Below, one piece after another: positions 50,732 to 59,658 of a stretch of 64,000 bases of DNA. The stretch covers positions 62,001 to 126,000 of the forward strand of contig NZ_LZSQ01000113.1 of assembly GCF_001665535.1 (NCBI RefSeq). The letters are read 5' to 3'. The notes under the pieces were generated by a model. The model saw nothing but the letters and a program-made list of their open reading frames with translations. It was not told the origin of the DNA and did no database searches. Positions within the stretch are counted from its first letter, which is position 1. Each line of letters begins with the position of its first letter. The stretch is from Mycobacterium sp. 852002-51961_SCH5331710. Lineage in GTDB: Bacteria; Actinomycetota; Actinomycetes; Mycobacteriales; Mycobacteriaceae. The position numbers and the translations under genes were made by a program.

Positions 50732-51346
50732 GTGGGTGGCGAACCTCCGGTCCCCGTGACGCGGACGCATCGGGCTGCGCAGAGGTTGTCCCGGTTGAAT
50801 TTCGCGCAGATCAGACGTATCGCGCTTCTGCTGGTTCTGGCCGCCACCGCCGCGTTCGGCGGCCTCGACACCGTCGACAAGCGTGTCACCCCGTTCAGCG
50901 TCGCGCAGAAGTTCAGCGACGGGCAGTTCACGATCACCGTTGAGCGAGCGCGGTTCCTTCGTGAACTCAAGGGCGGCATGGCGACCATCGGCACCGCCCA
51001 ACCGGGCAAGGTCTACCTCGGCGTGGTGGCGAACGTCGACAACACCGGCACCGTGCCCGGACGCCTGCGCAATCTCTTCGACCTGCAGGATCTGCCCGGC
51101 AAGGAATTCTTCGGAACGTTCCGGTTCCGCGACGGTTCATCGCTTCAAACCCTCGGTCCGGGACTCACCGAACAGTTGGTGTTCACATGGCTGCTACCCG
51201 AGTCGAGCGCGCAGTCGGTGCAGGCGGTGACGATCCGGGTGTGGAAAAAGCAGTACACGCAGCTGCTGGTCACCTACGGCGGCAAAGAATGGATCGATAC
51301 CGACGACTACGGCCAGATCGTCGTTCCGGTCCAGGGGCTGACATGA
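50732..51346 (+). CDS. Membrane-anchored protein of unknown function, member 1 of a coupled trio
   Basis: Encodes 204 residues. A basic N-terminus and one membrane helix (IRRIALLLVLAATAAFGGL, about 28-46) are followed by an outer domain predicted to be a beta sandwich: GKVYLGVVANVDNTGTVP resembles the Ig-like DUF4352 pattern. The GTG start follows a -10 box. Its TGA overlaps the ATG of the next gene. No function is known to me. Confidence 0.72.
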   Translation: MGGEPPVPVTRTHRAAQRLSRLNFAQIRRIALLLVLAATAAFGGLDTVDKRVTPFSVAQKFSDGQFTITVERARFLRELKGGMATIGTAQPGKVYLGVVANVDNTGTVPGRLRNLFDLQDLPGKEFFGTFRFRDGSSLQTLGPGLTEQLVFTWLLPESSAQSVQAVTIRVWKKQYTQLLVTYGGKEWIDTDDYGQIVVPVQGLT

Positions 51347-51900
51347 GTCCGCGCATGCGCCGGGTGCTGGTCGTGATCGGGACTGTCATCACGATCGCGG
51401 CGGCCGCCGTGGTGTGGCAGAACCTCCCAACCCCGCCGGACGTCACGGGGCCGTTCGACGTGTATGGCCAAGCCGGGCAACGCACCGCCGGACGTGACGT
51501 CGCGGCAACCGTCACCGACGTCCGAGCCGCTGCCCTGGTGAATTCCGTTGCTCCTGCCGGTATTTGGGTGGTGGTCGATGCCACGCTGGAGGCCCCGGTC
51601 AGCACGGAGCTGCCCCGCAGTGACCTCATCGTCGGGCCGAACACCTACACCCCCACCGACCGGTTCTTCCTCAAGACCCTGCGCGATGACGTCAGCCCCG
51701 GATTCGAGCAACGGGGATCGTGGGTGTTCGACGTCGCACCGGCATTGATCGAGCCCGGGTCGTCCGAGCCGGTGACGCTGCGGGTGTGGACGGGCTACGA
51801 CGAACAACTCGATTCCCGGCTCATCATCGATATTCCGCGTGCCGACATCGACCGGGTGCGCGCCGTGACGCTGGAACCTCCCGTGGAGAGTGCGTCATGA
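51343..51900 (+). CDS. Membrane-anchored protein of unknown function, member 2 of a coupled trio
   Basis: Encodes 185 residues. N-terminal anchor (RRVLVVIGTVITIAAAAVVW) then a beta-rich outer domain (GIWVVVDATLEAPVSTELPR, VFDVAPALIEPGSSEPVTLR) with the same outline as the preceding product. ATGA overlaps join it to both neighbours, implying stoichiometric expression. Confidence 0.72.
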   Translation: MSPRMRRVLVVIGTVITIAAAAVVWQNLPTPPDVTGPFDVYGQAGQRTAGRDVAATVTDVRAAALVNSVAPAGIWVVVDATLEAPVSTELPRSDLIVGPNTYTPTDRFFLKTLRDDVSPGFEQRGSWVFDVAPALIEPGSSEPVTLRVWTGYDEQLDSRLIIDIPRADIDRVRAVTLEPPVESAS

Positions 51901-52412
51901 GAAGGTGGCTGTCGAGGCTGTGGGTACGCAACCTGATCGGGGCCGTCGTTGCAGCGGGGGCACTCGTCGTCGTCATCGCAACCACGCTGGGCGATCAGTG
52001 GGCGACGTACCGCCAGACGACGGTGCCCGAAGTCGTTGTGGCTAAAGGCCAGTCGGGAACGGCCGATGGCTTCACGTGGCGGGTCGAATCGATCAAACAC
52101 TTGAACCGTAACCCCCTGCGGTTCGGGCCCGACCTGCCGGAGGGGGCCGTGTTGACGGTCGTGACCGTGGACAGGTCGGGTCCGGCCCGCGAGAATCCGG
52201 CGACCTGCACCGGTGTCATCACCGACGGCCAGCGACGGTGGTCGTCCGAGAAGGCGGGTGGAATGGCGCCTATCGCACCCGACGGTGTCTCGCTGCGATG
52301 CGAAAAGCCCGGCCTACAGCAGTTCGCGTTCGTGTTGCCTCATCAAGTGGTGCCCACCGCGCTCGACGTCACGACCTCTGAGGGTCGACTTCTGCTGCGG
52401 ATGCTGCTGTAG
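51897..52412 (+). CDS. Membrane-anchored protein of unknown function, member 3 of a coupled trio
   Basis: Encodes 171 residues. Membrane anchor (LIGAVVAAGALVVVIATTLG) then a beta-rich domain with two Cys (PATCTGVI and SLRCEKPG) and the strand LTVVTVDRSG. ATGA overlap with member 2. Its 3' end overlaps the convergent membrane protein gene by 44 nt, an unusually long overlap in this window. Confidence 0.72.
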   Translation: MRRWLSRLWVRNLIGAVVAAGALVVVIATTLGDQWATYRQTTVPEVVVAKGQSGTADGFTWRVESIKHLNRNPLRFGPDLPEGAVLTVVTVDRSGPARENPATCTGVITDGQRRWSSEKAGGMAPIAPDGVSLRCEKPGLQQFAFVLPHQVVPTALDVTTSEGRLLLRMLL

Positions 52413-53694
52413 CCTCTTCCTTTTCGAGCTGCTCGAGGCAGTACGCCACCGTGGATGCGATCAGGCAGACCCGCAACGGCTCGATGATCAGGTGGGAGGC
52501 GACGGCGATCGTCTCGGCGAAGCCGTACCAGAAGTTCAACGGATGCGGTCCGAGAAGCCATGCCACGAAACGGAACAGATACCCGTTTCCCACCTCGGGG
52601 CGATAGAAGGCGCCCGACATGTCGAGCCACGCCAACCCGAGGTAGCCGAGTATGTACAACGACAGCGCGAACACGCCGCCGTGAAGGATGAGGCGCGCCG
52701 AGTCGACGATCGTGCGGTAGTTGCCAAGCTTGGACAGCAGCCAGGAGCGCACCTTCTCGCCGAATGTTTCGGGCACGTCCCATCCGCGCTCTTTGAGCCT
52801 CTTTCGGCTCGCCGCCGCGCGATCGATCACCACATCGGCGCGCCTGCCTACGACGCGGCGGGCCGCGCGACGCCAGTCCGGCATGGACACGCCGTAGACG
52901 ATGCCGGCGACGGCGAGCCACAGAAGTGGGATCGTGGCTCCACCGAACACCGTCCGCAGCACCGCCATCGCCGCGTCCCACAGGGCCTCCAGACCCGCGA
53001 AGTGCGAGAACAACTCGGCGCGTGTGTCGTTGAACCACACGACGATCCGTCGCTCACCGATCCAGCCCATCGGGTTGATCACCCAGCCGACACCCTCGCT
53101 GGCGGCGAAGCTCAAGGTGAGGAAGACCCAGAGAGCGTCGACGTAGACACGGACGGCGATCATCCAGCCGGGCAGCTTGTCTTTCAACTTGCTCAGCACA
53201 TAACGCAGGACCAATGCCGAAACGATGATGATCCATGTGGTCGTGCTGATCGGCAGCTGGTCCGGATGAAGCTCGGTGGGAGGTTCGTTCGATGTGAGAG
53301 CCGCGGTCACCGAATCGTTGATGCGATAGTCGAGCGCCACCGTCTCGAACTCCAGCCAGTCCTCGGCGAACAGCTTCCACGCCAGATAGATCGCAAAGAA
53401 CGGCACGATGATGTTGGCGAAGACGTCGACGCTGCGGGCCGTCCGCCGGGGCAGCGCCGCGAGCGCGGGAATCGCCGAACGCAGCACCAGGAACATCGCC
53501 ACGTATGAACCGAGCCGAGCCATACCGGCGAACGGCATGATCAGCGAAGCCCAGACGTCGTTGTCCCAGCCCACCAAGGCCGCGAGCTCGATGGCGCCCT
53601 TGCGGCCGAGCCAGCCCAACAGATACAGCGCCGCCAGTTGCGGGAAGTAGCGCCACCACAGGTGCAGCGGCCGCAACACGTAGCGCACGACCAC
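52369..53694 (-). CDS. Polytopic membrane protein of unknown function
   Basis: Encodes 441 residues with about eight hydrophobic helices (FPQLAALYLLGWLG, ANIIVPFFAIYLAW, TTWIIIVSALVLRYVL, PLLWLAVAGIVYGV, GGVFALSLYILGYLGLAWLD and others) and a cytosolic Arg-rich loop around residues 285-320. No known transporter motif is seen. The tail-to-tail position and 44-nt overlap with the three anchored-protein genes suggests a linked envelope function, by inference only. Confidence 0.75.
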   Translation of the reverse strand: MVVRYVLRPLHLWWRYFPQLAALYLLGWLGRKGAIELAALVGWDNDVWASLIMPFAGMARLGSYVAMFLVLRSAIPALAALPRRTARSVDVFANIIVPFFAIYLAWKLFAEDWLEFETVALDYRINDSVTAALTSNEPPTELHPDQLPISTTTWIIIVSALVLRYVLSKLKDKLPGWMIAVRVYVDALWVFLTLSFAASEGVGWVINPMGWIGERRIVVWFNDTRAELFSHFAGLEALWDAAMAVLRTVFGGATIPLLWLAVAGIVYGVSMPDWRRAARRVVGRRADVVIDRAAASRKRLKERGWDVPETFGEKVRSWLLSKLGNYRTIVDSARLILHGGVFALSLYILGYLGLAWLDMSGAFYRPEVGNGYLFRFVAWLLGPHPLNFWYGFAETIAVASHLIIEPLRVCLIASTVAYCLEQLEKEEATAASAAEVDPQRS

Positions 53695-53882
53695 ATCCTA
53701 GGGCGGCTGCGGTCGCGGTCGCGGGCTGACGAGCCAATCCGCTGCTCGGGACCCGACGCCGCCCGCGGCACACGCACCCCACGTGCGCACTGCGAATTGC
53801 GCTGTTACGCAAACACTTCCCGCCGCGCGGCCGTCCACTTCGCGCTGCCGGGGCCATCCGGAATCCCGGGGGCCCCACCCCC

Positions 53883-53910
53883 TTGACCGTGACGCCGATC
53901 ACAGTAATAT
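53883..53910 (+). promoter_or_regulatory. Promoter of the TetR-R2lox operon
   Basis: TTGACC (53883-53888), 16-nt spacer, TAATAT (53905-53910). The predicted start site falls inside the adjoining palindromic operator. Confidence 0.65.
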
Positions 53911-53923
53911 GACCAGTGGTCAT
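53909..53923. promoter_or_regulatory. Palindromic operator for the TetR regulator
   Basis: ATGACCAGTGGTCAT is a perfect 7-1-7 palindrome overlapping the -10 box. It is placed for autorepression by the TetR protein encoded 15 nt downstream. Confidence 0.8.
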
Positions 53924-53938
53924 CCCTGGGAGGTGCCG

Positions 53939-54619
53939 ATGCCGACGGTGACATGGGCCCGCGTCGATCCGGGCCGTCGCGCGGCTGTGATCGAGGCAGC
54001 GGAGGCGGAGTTCGGCGCGCACGGCTACTCGCAGGGCAGCCTGAACGTCATCGCGCGCCGCGCGGGGGTCGCCAAAGGCAGCCTTTTCCAGTACTTCGCC
54101 GACAAGCGCGACCTCTACGCATACATCGCCGACCTGGGCAGCCAGCGCGTGCGCTCCTACATCGAAGATCGGATCAGGGAGCTCGATCCCGGCAGGCCCT
54201 TCTTCGAATTCCTCACCGATCTGCTCGACACCTGGGTGGCGTATTTCGCCGACCACCCGCAGGACCGCGCCCTGCATGCCGCGTCGAGCTTCGAAATCGA
54301 CACCGATGCCAGGGTTTCCGTGCGCACGGTGATCCACCGCCATTACCTGGAGGTCTTGCGACCGCTGGTGCGCGATGCGCATGCGCGCGGCGACCTGCGC
54401 GCCGACTGCGACACCGACGCGCTGTTGTCGTTGCTGTTGATGATCTTCCCGCACATGGCGCTGGCGCCGTACGTGCGCGGAATGGACCCGATCCTCGGGC
54501 TCGACGACCCGACTCCCGACCAGCCGGCGCTCGCGGTGCGCAGGCTCGTATCCGTCCTCGCGGACGCTTTCTCTTCCACCAGCACAGCCCGGAAGACGAC
54601 CAAGGAGGTCAGCAGATGA
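53939..54619 (+). CDS. TetR-family repressor of the R2lox operon
   Basis: Encodes 226 residues. The TetR helix-turn-helix is GYSQGSLNVIARRAGVAKGS with LFQYFADKRDLYAYI; the C-terminal part is a helical ligand domain. GGGAGGT lies 5 nt before the ATG at 53939. It overlaps the R2lox gene by ATGA. The same pairing (TetR then R2lox) exists in M. tuberculosis as I recall. It probably binds the palindrome at 53909-53923. Confidence 0.88.
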   Translation: MPTVTWARVDPGRRAAVIEAAEAEFGAHGYSQGSLNVIARRAGVAKGSLFQYFADKRDLYAYIADLGSQRVRSYIEDRIRELDPGRPFFEFLTDLLDTWVAYFADHPQDRALHAASSFEIDTDARVSVRTVIHRHYLEVLRPLVRDAHARGDLRADCDTDALLSLLLMIFPHMALAPYVRGMDPILGLDDPTPDQPALAVRRLVSVLADAFSSTSTARKTTKEVSR

Positions 54620-55554
54620 CACGCAAGAACTCAGCCTCACTCGACGCGGGCGGACTCAACTGGGACAGCCTCCCGTTGAAGCTGTTCGCCGGGGGCAATG
54701 CGAAATTCTGGAATCCGGCCGACATCGACTTCTCGCGCGACCGGGAGGACTGGGAGTCGCTGACCGAACTCGAACGGGACTGGGCCGCCCAGCTGTGTGC
54801 GGAGTTCATCGCGGGCGAGGAGGCGGTCACCCAGGACATCCAGCCGTTCATGGCGGCGATGCGCGCCGAGGGACGTCTCGGCGACGAGATGTATTTGACC
54901 CAGTTCGCCTTCGAGGAAGCCAAGCACACTCAGGTGTTTCGCATGTGGCTCGACGCCGTCGGGCTGACCGAGGACCTGCACCACTACCTCGACGGCCTTC
55001 CGGCCTACCGCCAGATGTTCTATGAAGAACTGCCGAGTTCACTGGAGGCGTTGGCCGCCGATCCGTCCCCCGCCGCGCAGGTGCGGGCTTCGGTGACGTA
55101 CAACCACGTCATCGAAGGCATGATGGCGCTGACGGGATATTATGCGTGGCACCGTATTTGCGTGGACCGCGGCATTCTGCCCGGCATGCAGGAGTTGGTG
55201 CGGCGCATCGGCGACGACGAACGGCGCCACATGGCGTGGGGCACGTTCACCTGCCGGCGCCACGTCGCCGCCGACGACTCGAACTGGAGGGTGTTCGAGG
55301 AGCGAATGAATGAGCTGATCCCGTTGGCGCTGAAGAACACCGAAGACGGGTTCGCGTTGTACGACGAAGTGCCGTTCAATCTCCAGATGGACGAGTTCCA
55401 GCAGTACGCGAGCGACAAGGGTATGCGCCGCTTCGGCACGATCAGCAGCGCCCGCGGCCGTCCGGTCGGCGAAATCGACCTGGACTACTCGCCATTGACG
55501 CTCGAGGACACCTTCGCCGACGAAGACAAGAAGGCGCTGGCCGCCTCGGCCTAG
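54616..55554 (+). CDS. R2-like ligand-binding oxidase (R2lox, Mn/Fe)
   Basis: Encodes 312 residues of the ribonucleotide-reductase R2-like fold. All cofactor positions of M. tuberculosis R2lox are present at the same numbers: E68, E101, H104, E167, E202, H205, and the Val71 and Tyr162 pair that forms the unique Val-Tyr ether crosslink. It binds a long-chain fatty acid and a Mn/Fe centre; the physiological oxidation is unknown. It is not a class I RNR small subunit. TetR is its co-transcribed regulator. Confidence 0.94.
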   Translation: MTRKNSASLDAGGLNWDSLPLKLFAGGNAKFWNPADIDFSRDREDWESLTELERDWAAQLCAEFIAGEEAVTQDIQPFMAAMRAEGRLGDEMYLTQFAFEEAKHTQVFRMWLDAVGLTEDLHHYLDGLPAYRQMFYEELPSSLEALAADPSPAAQVRASVTYNHVIEGMMALTGYYAWHRICVDRGILPGMQELVRRIGDDERRHMAWGTFTCRRHVAADDSNWRVFEERMNELIPLALKNTEDGFALYDEVPFNLQMDEFQQYASDKGMRRFGTISSARGRPVGEIDLDYSPLTLEDTFADEDKKALAASA

Positions 55555-55583
55555 GCCGTAAGAGGCTCCCGGAGCGACGCGCC

Positions 55584-56222
55584 TCACTGACGCGTCACGA
55601 AGTAATGCACGCTGTGATAGACCTCGCGCAGCAGCATCGGGACCCGCGTGTGGAGAGTCTGGAACCGGCTGGTCGGCGTCGGGGACGGGTGAGCATCGAG
55701 GCCTACGTCCGCGGCGATACGGGTGGCACGGCGCATGTGCAGCGGATCGCTGACGATCAGGACCCGATGAATACCGTGGTCGGCGAGCAGCGGTTGCGCG
55801 AACGCGAGATTCTGTCTGGTGGTGCGCGATTGCGTCTCGATGAGCAAATGGTCTGCCGGAATCCCCTCCGCGATCAGCCAATTGCGGCCTGCCTCGGCTT
55901 CGGGGAGTGAATCACCCTGTCCGATCCCGCCCGTCAGGATGATCCAGTCGACCTGCCCGGAATCAAACAGCGATGCCGCGTGCCGCAGCCGTTCCTCGAA
56001 CACCGGTGACGGCGTATCCCCGTCGACGGCTGCCCCGAGGACGATCGCTGCATCGGCCTGCGCGTGGTCGGAGCGCCCGCTGAAGGTGTCGATATCGACG
56101 GCAAGGGTGAGGACGCCTATCAGGAAGAGGGCCGGGGCGATTGCGATTCGTCGCAGTTGCCTGACGAGTCGTACGGGTCGGGTCCGTCCAGCGATCCGCA
56201 CCACCGTCACGATACTGGTCAC
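55584..56222 (-). CDS. YdcF/SanA-like membrane protein (DUF218)
   Basis: Encodes 212 residues. One N-terminal membrane helix (IAPALFLIGVLTLAVDI) and a DUF218 domain with AAIVLGAAVDGDTPSP, ILTGGIGQGD, SRTTRQNLAFAQ and VLIVSDPLHMRRA. Family members act in envelope integrity or polyprenyl-linked metabolism. It is on the opposite strand to R2lox, tail to tail. Confidence 0.85.
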   Translation of the reverse strand: MTSIVTVVRIAGRTRPVRLVRQLRRIAIAPALFLIGVLTLAVDIDTFSGRSDHAQADAAIVLGAAVDGDTPSPVFEERLRHAASLFDSGQVDWIILTGGIGQGDSLPEAEAGRNWLIAEGIPADHLLIETQSRTTRQNLAFAQPLLADHGIHRVLIVSDPLHMRRATRIAADVGLDAHPSPTPTSRFQTLHTRVPMLLREVYHSVHYFVTRQ

Positions 56223-56264
56223 CGCGCTGATACCTTCGCGGCTTCGGCGGTTTGCCGACCGCGA

Positions 56265-57149
56265 TCACCCGCCCAGGCCCTCGACAAGTCGGTGGACGGC
56301 CGCGGCGATCTGCTCGGGTTGGTCTTCGGGAACGAAGTGCTTGGCGGGCAGCAGCGTGGCGGTGTCGAGGCCCGCGGCGCGCTGAGCCTCGAGACCCTGT
56401 CGCCGCCATGGCAGCATCGTGTCGCGCTCGCCCCAGACGATCTGTACGGGATAGGACCGCTGCCCGACAGCGGAGCGGTAAAGGCTCTGTTTGTCGGCAG
56501 TGAGCTCAAATCCCCGCATGATCTTCAGAAAGGCCCGACCACCGTCGTCGCCCAACAGAAGCGGTCGCCAACAGAGGATTTCGTTCGTCGGCACCTGGCG
56601 GGTGACGCCAACCAGGCGCATGACTGTCACGAAGCTTCCGGGGATCCGCAGCGACTGCAGCCAGGCTTCGCCGATGCCGCGGTGCGCGAACGGTTCCATC
56701 GGCCAAGGCCGATGGAAGGTCGCGACGTCGATGAGGGTGTTGAGCAACGTCAGAGATTGCACCCTGTCGGAGATCGCGCTGGCGACTTCGAAGCCGATGG
56801 GTCCGCCGATGTCGTGTACGACGAGATGAAAGCGCTCGATTTCCAGGGCGTCGATCGCCGCCGTCATCCACTGCCCCAGTCCGGTCCAGGTGTAGTCGGC
56901 GTCGACCGGCCGTTCGGCAAGCCCGAGGCCGGGCAGATCGACGGCGATTCCGCGCAGACCGTGTCTCGCCAACGCGGGCAGCGTCTTGCGGAACAGGAAC
57001 GACGACGCGGGGACGCCGTGGATGCACACCACCGGTGGCGCGTCGCGCGGCCCGTCGTCCAAGACGAATGATTGGATGCCGGCGGCACTGAAGTAGCGGC
57101 CGCTGGACCGGTGGCGCGCCAGAAGCGCCTCGACTGCGGTGGATGCCAT
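56265..57149 (-). CDS. Alpha/beta hydrolase, haloalkane dehalogenase/epoxide hydrolase-like
   Basis: Encodes 294 residues. HGVPASSF is the oxyanion loop, and the nucleophile elbow VVHDIGGP carries Asp rather than Ser, as in haloalkane dehalogenases and epoxide hydrolases. WGERDTMLP and AKHFVPEDQPEQIA give the other triad residues. Substrate unknown. GAGGAG lies 6 nt before the ATG at 57149; a longer frame upstream overlaps the opposite gene and is not used. Confidence 0.84.
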   Translation of the reverse strand: MASTAVEALLARHRSSGRYFSAAGIQSFVLDDGPRDAPPVVCIHGVPASSFLFRKTLPALARHGLRGIAVDLPGLGLAERPVDADYTWTGLGQWMTAAIDALEIERFHLVVHDIGGPIGFEVASAISDRVQSLTLLNTLIDVATFHRPWPMEPFAHRGIGEAWLQSLRIPGSFVTVMRLVGVTRQVPTNEILCWRPLLLGDDGGRAFLKIMRGFELTADKQSLYRSAVGQRSYPVQIVWGERDTMLPWRRQGLEAQRAAGLDTATLLPAKHFVPEDQPEQIAAAVHRLVEGLGG

Positions 57150-57285
57150 CACGATCTCCTCGCCTGGATCCGATCCAGTATCCGCGGCCAAGCTTGCCGA
57201 ACGATTAGAAAACCCTGACGCCAGGGATGGTGACTCTCGCCGGCCGGCCATTACCAGTCGCGTCGTGGACGGTGACCATCTTTCT

Positions 57286-57540
57286 ATGACTACACACACC
57301 AACACCCACCGCACCATCCACTGGCTCGTCGCCGCCGCCGCAGCGGCGACCGTCGGTGCGGCACTTTTCACCGGCAGCGCGGCGGCGTTCACGGGCGACG
57401 GCGTTTCGAACACCGATCAACAGAGCGGCGGCACCGTTGTCGTCGCACCACCGACGGCCGCCGAGCAGTCGGGCTCGTCGGGCGTCATGAAGAAGTACAA
57501 CGACACCGCGAAGACAATCGTGAGGCACATCCGGGGCTGA
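57286..57540 (+). CDS. Small exported protein
   Basis: Encodes 84 residues: signal peptide (about 1-36, TGSAAA) then a short polar chain with Thr/Gly/Ser and a basic end. Not recognised. No obvious ribosome-binding site. Confidence 0.6.
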   Translation: MTTHTNTHRTIHWLVAAAAAATVGAALFTGSAAAFTGDGVSNTDQQSGGTVVVAPPTAAEQSGSSGVMKKYNDTAKTIVRHIRG

Positions 57541-57571
57541 CCGCCGACCCCCACGAACAATCCGTACTCGG

Positions 57572-58546
57572 TCACTCCTCGACCGCGGCTTCGACCGCTT
57601 CGACGCCCGCGGGACCGTCCGGTGTGCTGGCGACCAGCAGCCAGACCAGCGTCGCCAGCCCGGTGAAGATGGCCTGCACCGTCAGCAGGAATGCGATGTA
57701 CTCATGCCAGCGGGACAGCACGTCGCCGCATCCCTGGCCGTCCCAGGGAAGAGTCGACAGCGTTGCGACCAGGGCGGCGGCCAGCACCGTCACCGTCGCC
57801 GCGGTCGCCGCACGCTGGCCGGCGTCGGTCAGCGTCCGCCGGAAGTAGTTGAACTCGACGCCGAGCGCCAGCAGCAGGACGGGTATCACCTCCGCGACCA
57901 GTTGGAAGAACACCGGGCTGATCGCACCGGTACAGAGTTGCGAGAGCACCGACATCTGTTCTGACGCCGAGAGATTCGCGATCTCGGATTCGAGTGCCGG
58001 GTCGAGTGTCCGGACGGTGTCGACGTCGAACAGGTCGACGTAGGCCGTCGCGGCCAGGTAGCAGAACCAGGTTCCGATGACGAGCGGGACGATTGCGCGC
58101 ACCCGGGACCAGTCGACGGGCAACCTCAGCCGACGCTCGCTGTTGATCAGGGTGAGGGGGTCGGCGTTCAGCGACGCGACGATGGTCAGGCCCATTGCCG
58201 CGGCGTAGACAGTCGCGGTCACGAGGTCCACGCCGATCGAGTCCAGCGATATCAGTCGGAACACGTCGATACCGATCAGGACGGCGACGCCTGCGGACCA
58301 CCAACCCCACAATCGCGGTGCATCACCGTCTGCCCGTGTTATCGCGCGTTTCATCAATCCGGCCGCTGTGAGCACCAGGGCGTCGACGACGATCACCGCG
58401 ATCCGCCATGCCATCTCTTCGCCGGATGCGTTGGAAGGAAACAGTTGTGAGACGACCTGCTCGCTGTAGGAGAACGCGAAAACTATGAGGAAGACGACGC
58501 CGAAGACCGCGCGGTCCGCGCGCGGAGGTGCGGTGGCTTCAGACAC
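57572..58546 (-). CDS. Polytopic membrane protein, tandem paralogue 2
   Basis: Encodes 324 residues with about eight helices. It shares motifs with the upstream gene: LGVEFNYFRRTL and STLPWDGQGCGDVLSRWHEY (LPWDGSGCGEVLGYWHEY in the paralogue). Two Cys (QLCTGA and QGCGD) may pair outside. GTG start; overlaps the upstream gene by 8 nt, so the pair is one transcript. Function not recognised. Confidence 0.78.
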   Translation of the reverse strand: MSEATAPPRADRAVFGVVFLIVFAFSYSEQVVSQLFPSNASGEEMAWRIAVIVVDALVLTAAGLMKRAITRADGDAPRLWGWWSAGVAVLIGIDVFRLISLDSIGVDLVTATVYAAAMGLTIVASLNADPLTLINSERRLRLPVDWSRVRAIVPLVIGTWFCYLAATAYVDLFDVDTVRTLDPALESEIANLSASEQMSVLSQLCTGAISPVFFQLVAEVIPVLLLALGVEFNYFRRTLTDAGQRAATAATVTVLAAALVATLSTLPWDGQGCGDVLSRWHEYIAFLLTVQAIFTGLATLVWLLVASTPDGPAGVEAVEAAVEE

Positions 58547-59531
58547 TCTCGGCCCTCTCGATGTTGCGTCGGTCTGGGTCGCTCACCACGAGAACCCACA
58601 CGAGTGTCGCCAGCCCCGTGGCGACGCCCTGCACGGCGATCACGAATGTCAGGTATTCATGCCAATAGCCCAGGACTTCACCGCAACCGCTGCCGTCCCA
58701 GGGCAGCGTCACGACTGCGAGAGCCAGTCCGACCGACATCACGGTCACGGTGGCAGCGGCGGCGGCACGTTGGACGGGCTCGGCAAGAGTTCGTCGGAAA
58801 TAGTTGAACTCCACGCCAAGAGTGAGCAGCAGCAACGGGATCACTTTGACGACTTGCTGGAAGAACGCCGGGCTGACGGCTCCCTCGCAGAGGGTCGCAT
58901 TGGCGCCGAGCTGCTGCTCCAGCGGCAAGGCCGCGACCTCTGCCGCCATCTCCGGATCGAGGATGCGCACGGTGTCGAGGTCGAAGAAGTCGTCGAAGGC
59001 GGTGGAGGCGAGGTAGAGGACGAAGGTCCCGATGACGAGCGGGACCACCGACCGAACGCGCGCCCAATCCGCCGGCGCCGCCGCGCGGCGCTCCTTGCTG
59101 AACAACGTCAGCGGGGAGGCGTTGAGCGACAACGCCATCAGGACTCCCATGAGGCAGGCCATGACGACGGACATCGAGACGTCGACCCACAATGGGTGAG
59201 AATCCGGAAGGAGAATCAACAGCACGTCGATGACGACGACGGCGGCGAACGCGATCCACCATGGGCGCCATAGTCGTTGGGCGTCGTCGTCGGCTTGGGC
59301 TATCCGGAACTTCAGCGCACCCACCGCCGCGAGCACGGCCACGTCGAGGCCGACCAGCCCGAGGATCCAGCCGAATACGTGGTCGTTGCCGGTCACATCG
59401 AGCACCGCGAACACGATGTCTTCGCTGTAGGAGAAGACGAAGAGAAGAAGGAAGACCACTGCCAGCACGGCGCGGTCGCGGTTGTGGCGCGTCAGCCTCG
59501 CGCGGTAGACGGTGTCAGCTTGGACCACCAC
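58539..59531 (-). CDS. Polytopic membrane protein, tandem paralogue 1
   Basis: Encodes 330 residues with the same architecture as its downstream neighbour: helices VLAVVFLLLFVFSYSEDIVF, ILGLVGLDVAVLAAVGAL, a long loop with DDFFDLDTVRILDPEM, then LGVEFNYFRRTL and the WDGSGCGEVL segment. GTG start with GAGGAGGG upstream. Clearly a tandem duplication. No transport or enzymatic motif seen. Confidence 0.78.
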   Translation of the reverse strand: MVVQADTVYRARLTRHNRDRAVLAVVFLLLFVFSYSEDIVFAVLDVTGNDHVFGWILGLVGLDVAVLAAVGALKFRIAQADDDAQRLWRPWWIAFAAVVVIDVLLILLPDSHPLWVDVSMSVVMACLMGVLMALSLNASPLTLFSKERRAAAPADWARVRSVVPLVIGTFVLYLASTAFDDFFDLDTVRILDPEMAAEVAALPLEQQLGANATLCEGAVSPAFFQQVVKVIPLLLLTLGVEFNYFRRTLAEPVQRAAAAATVTVMSVGLALAVVTLPWDGSGCGEVLGYWHEYLTFVIAVQGVATGLATLVWVLVVSDPDRRNIERAESV

Positions 59532-59658
59532 CGCCCTCCTCGTGCTACGGCCCTCGCGCCTCGCTCAGCAGGATCAGGCTAAACCGCGGGGCCCGCGCGC
59601 GGGGGTTAACGGAGTCCGGCCGGGCTTCCCGGGGTTGAGGTCTGGTGCGGTACAGAGG

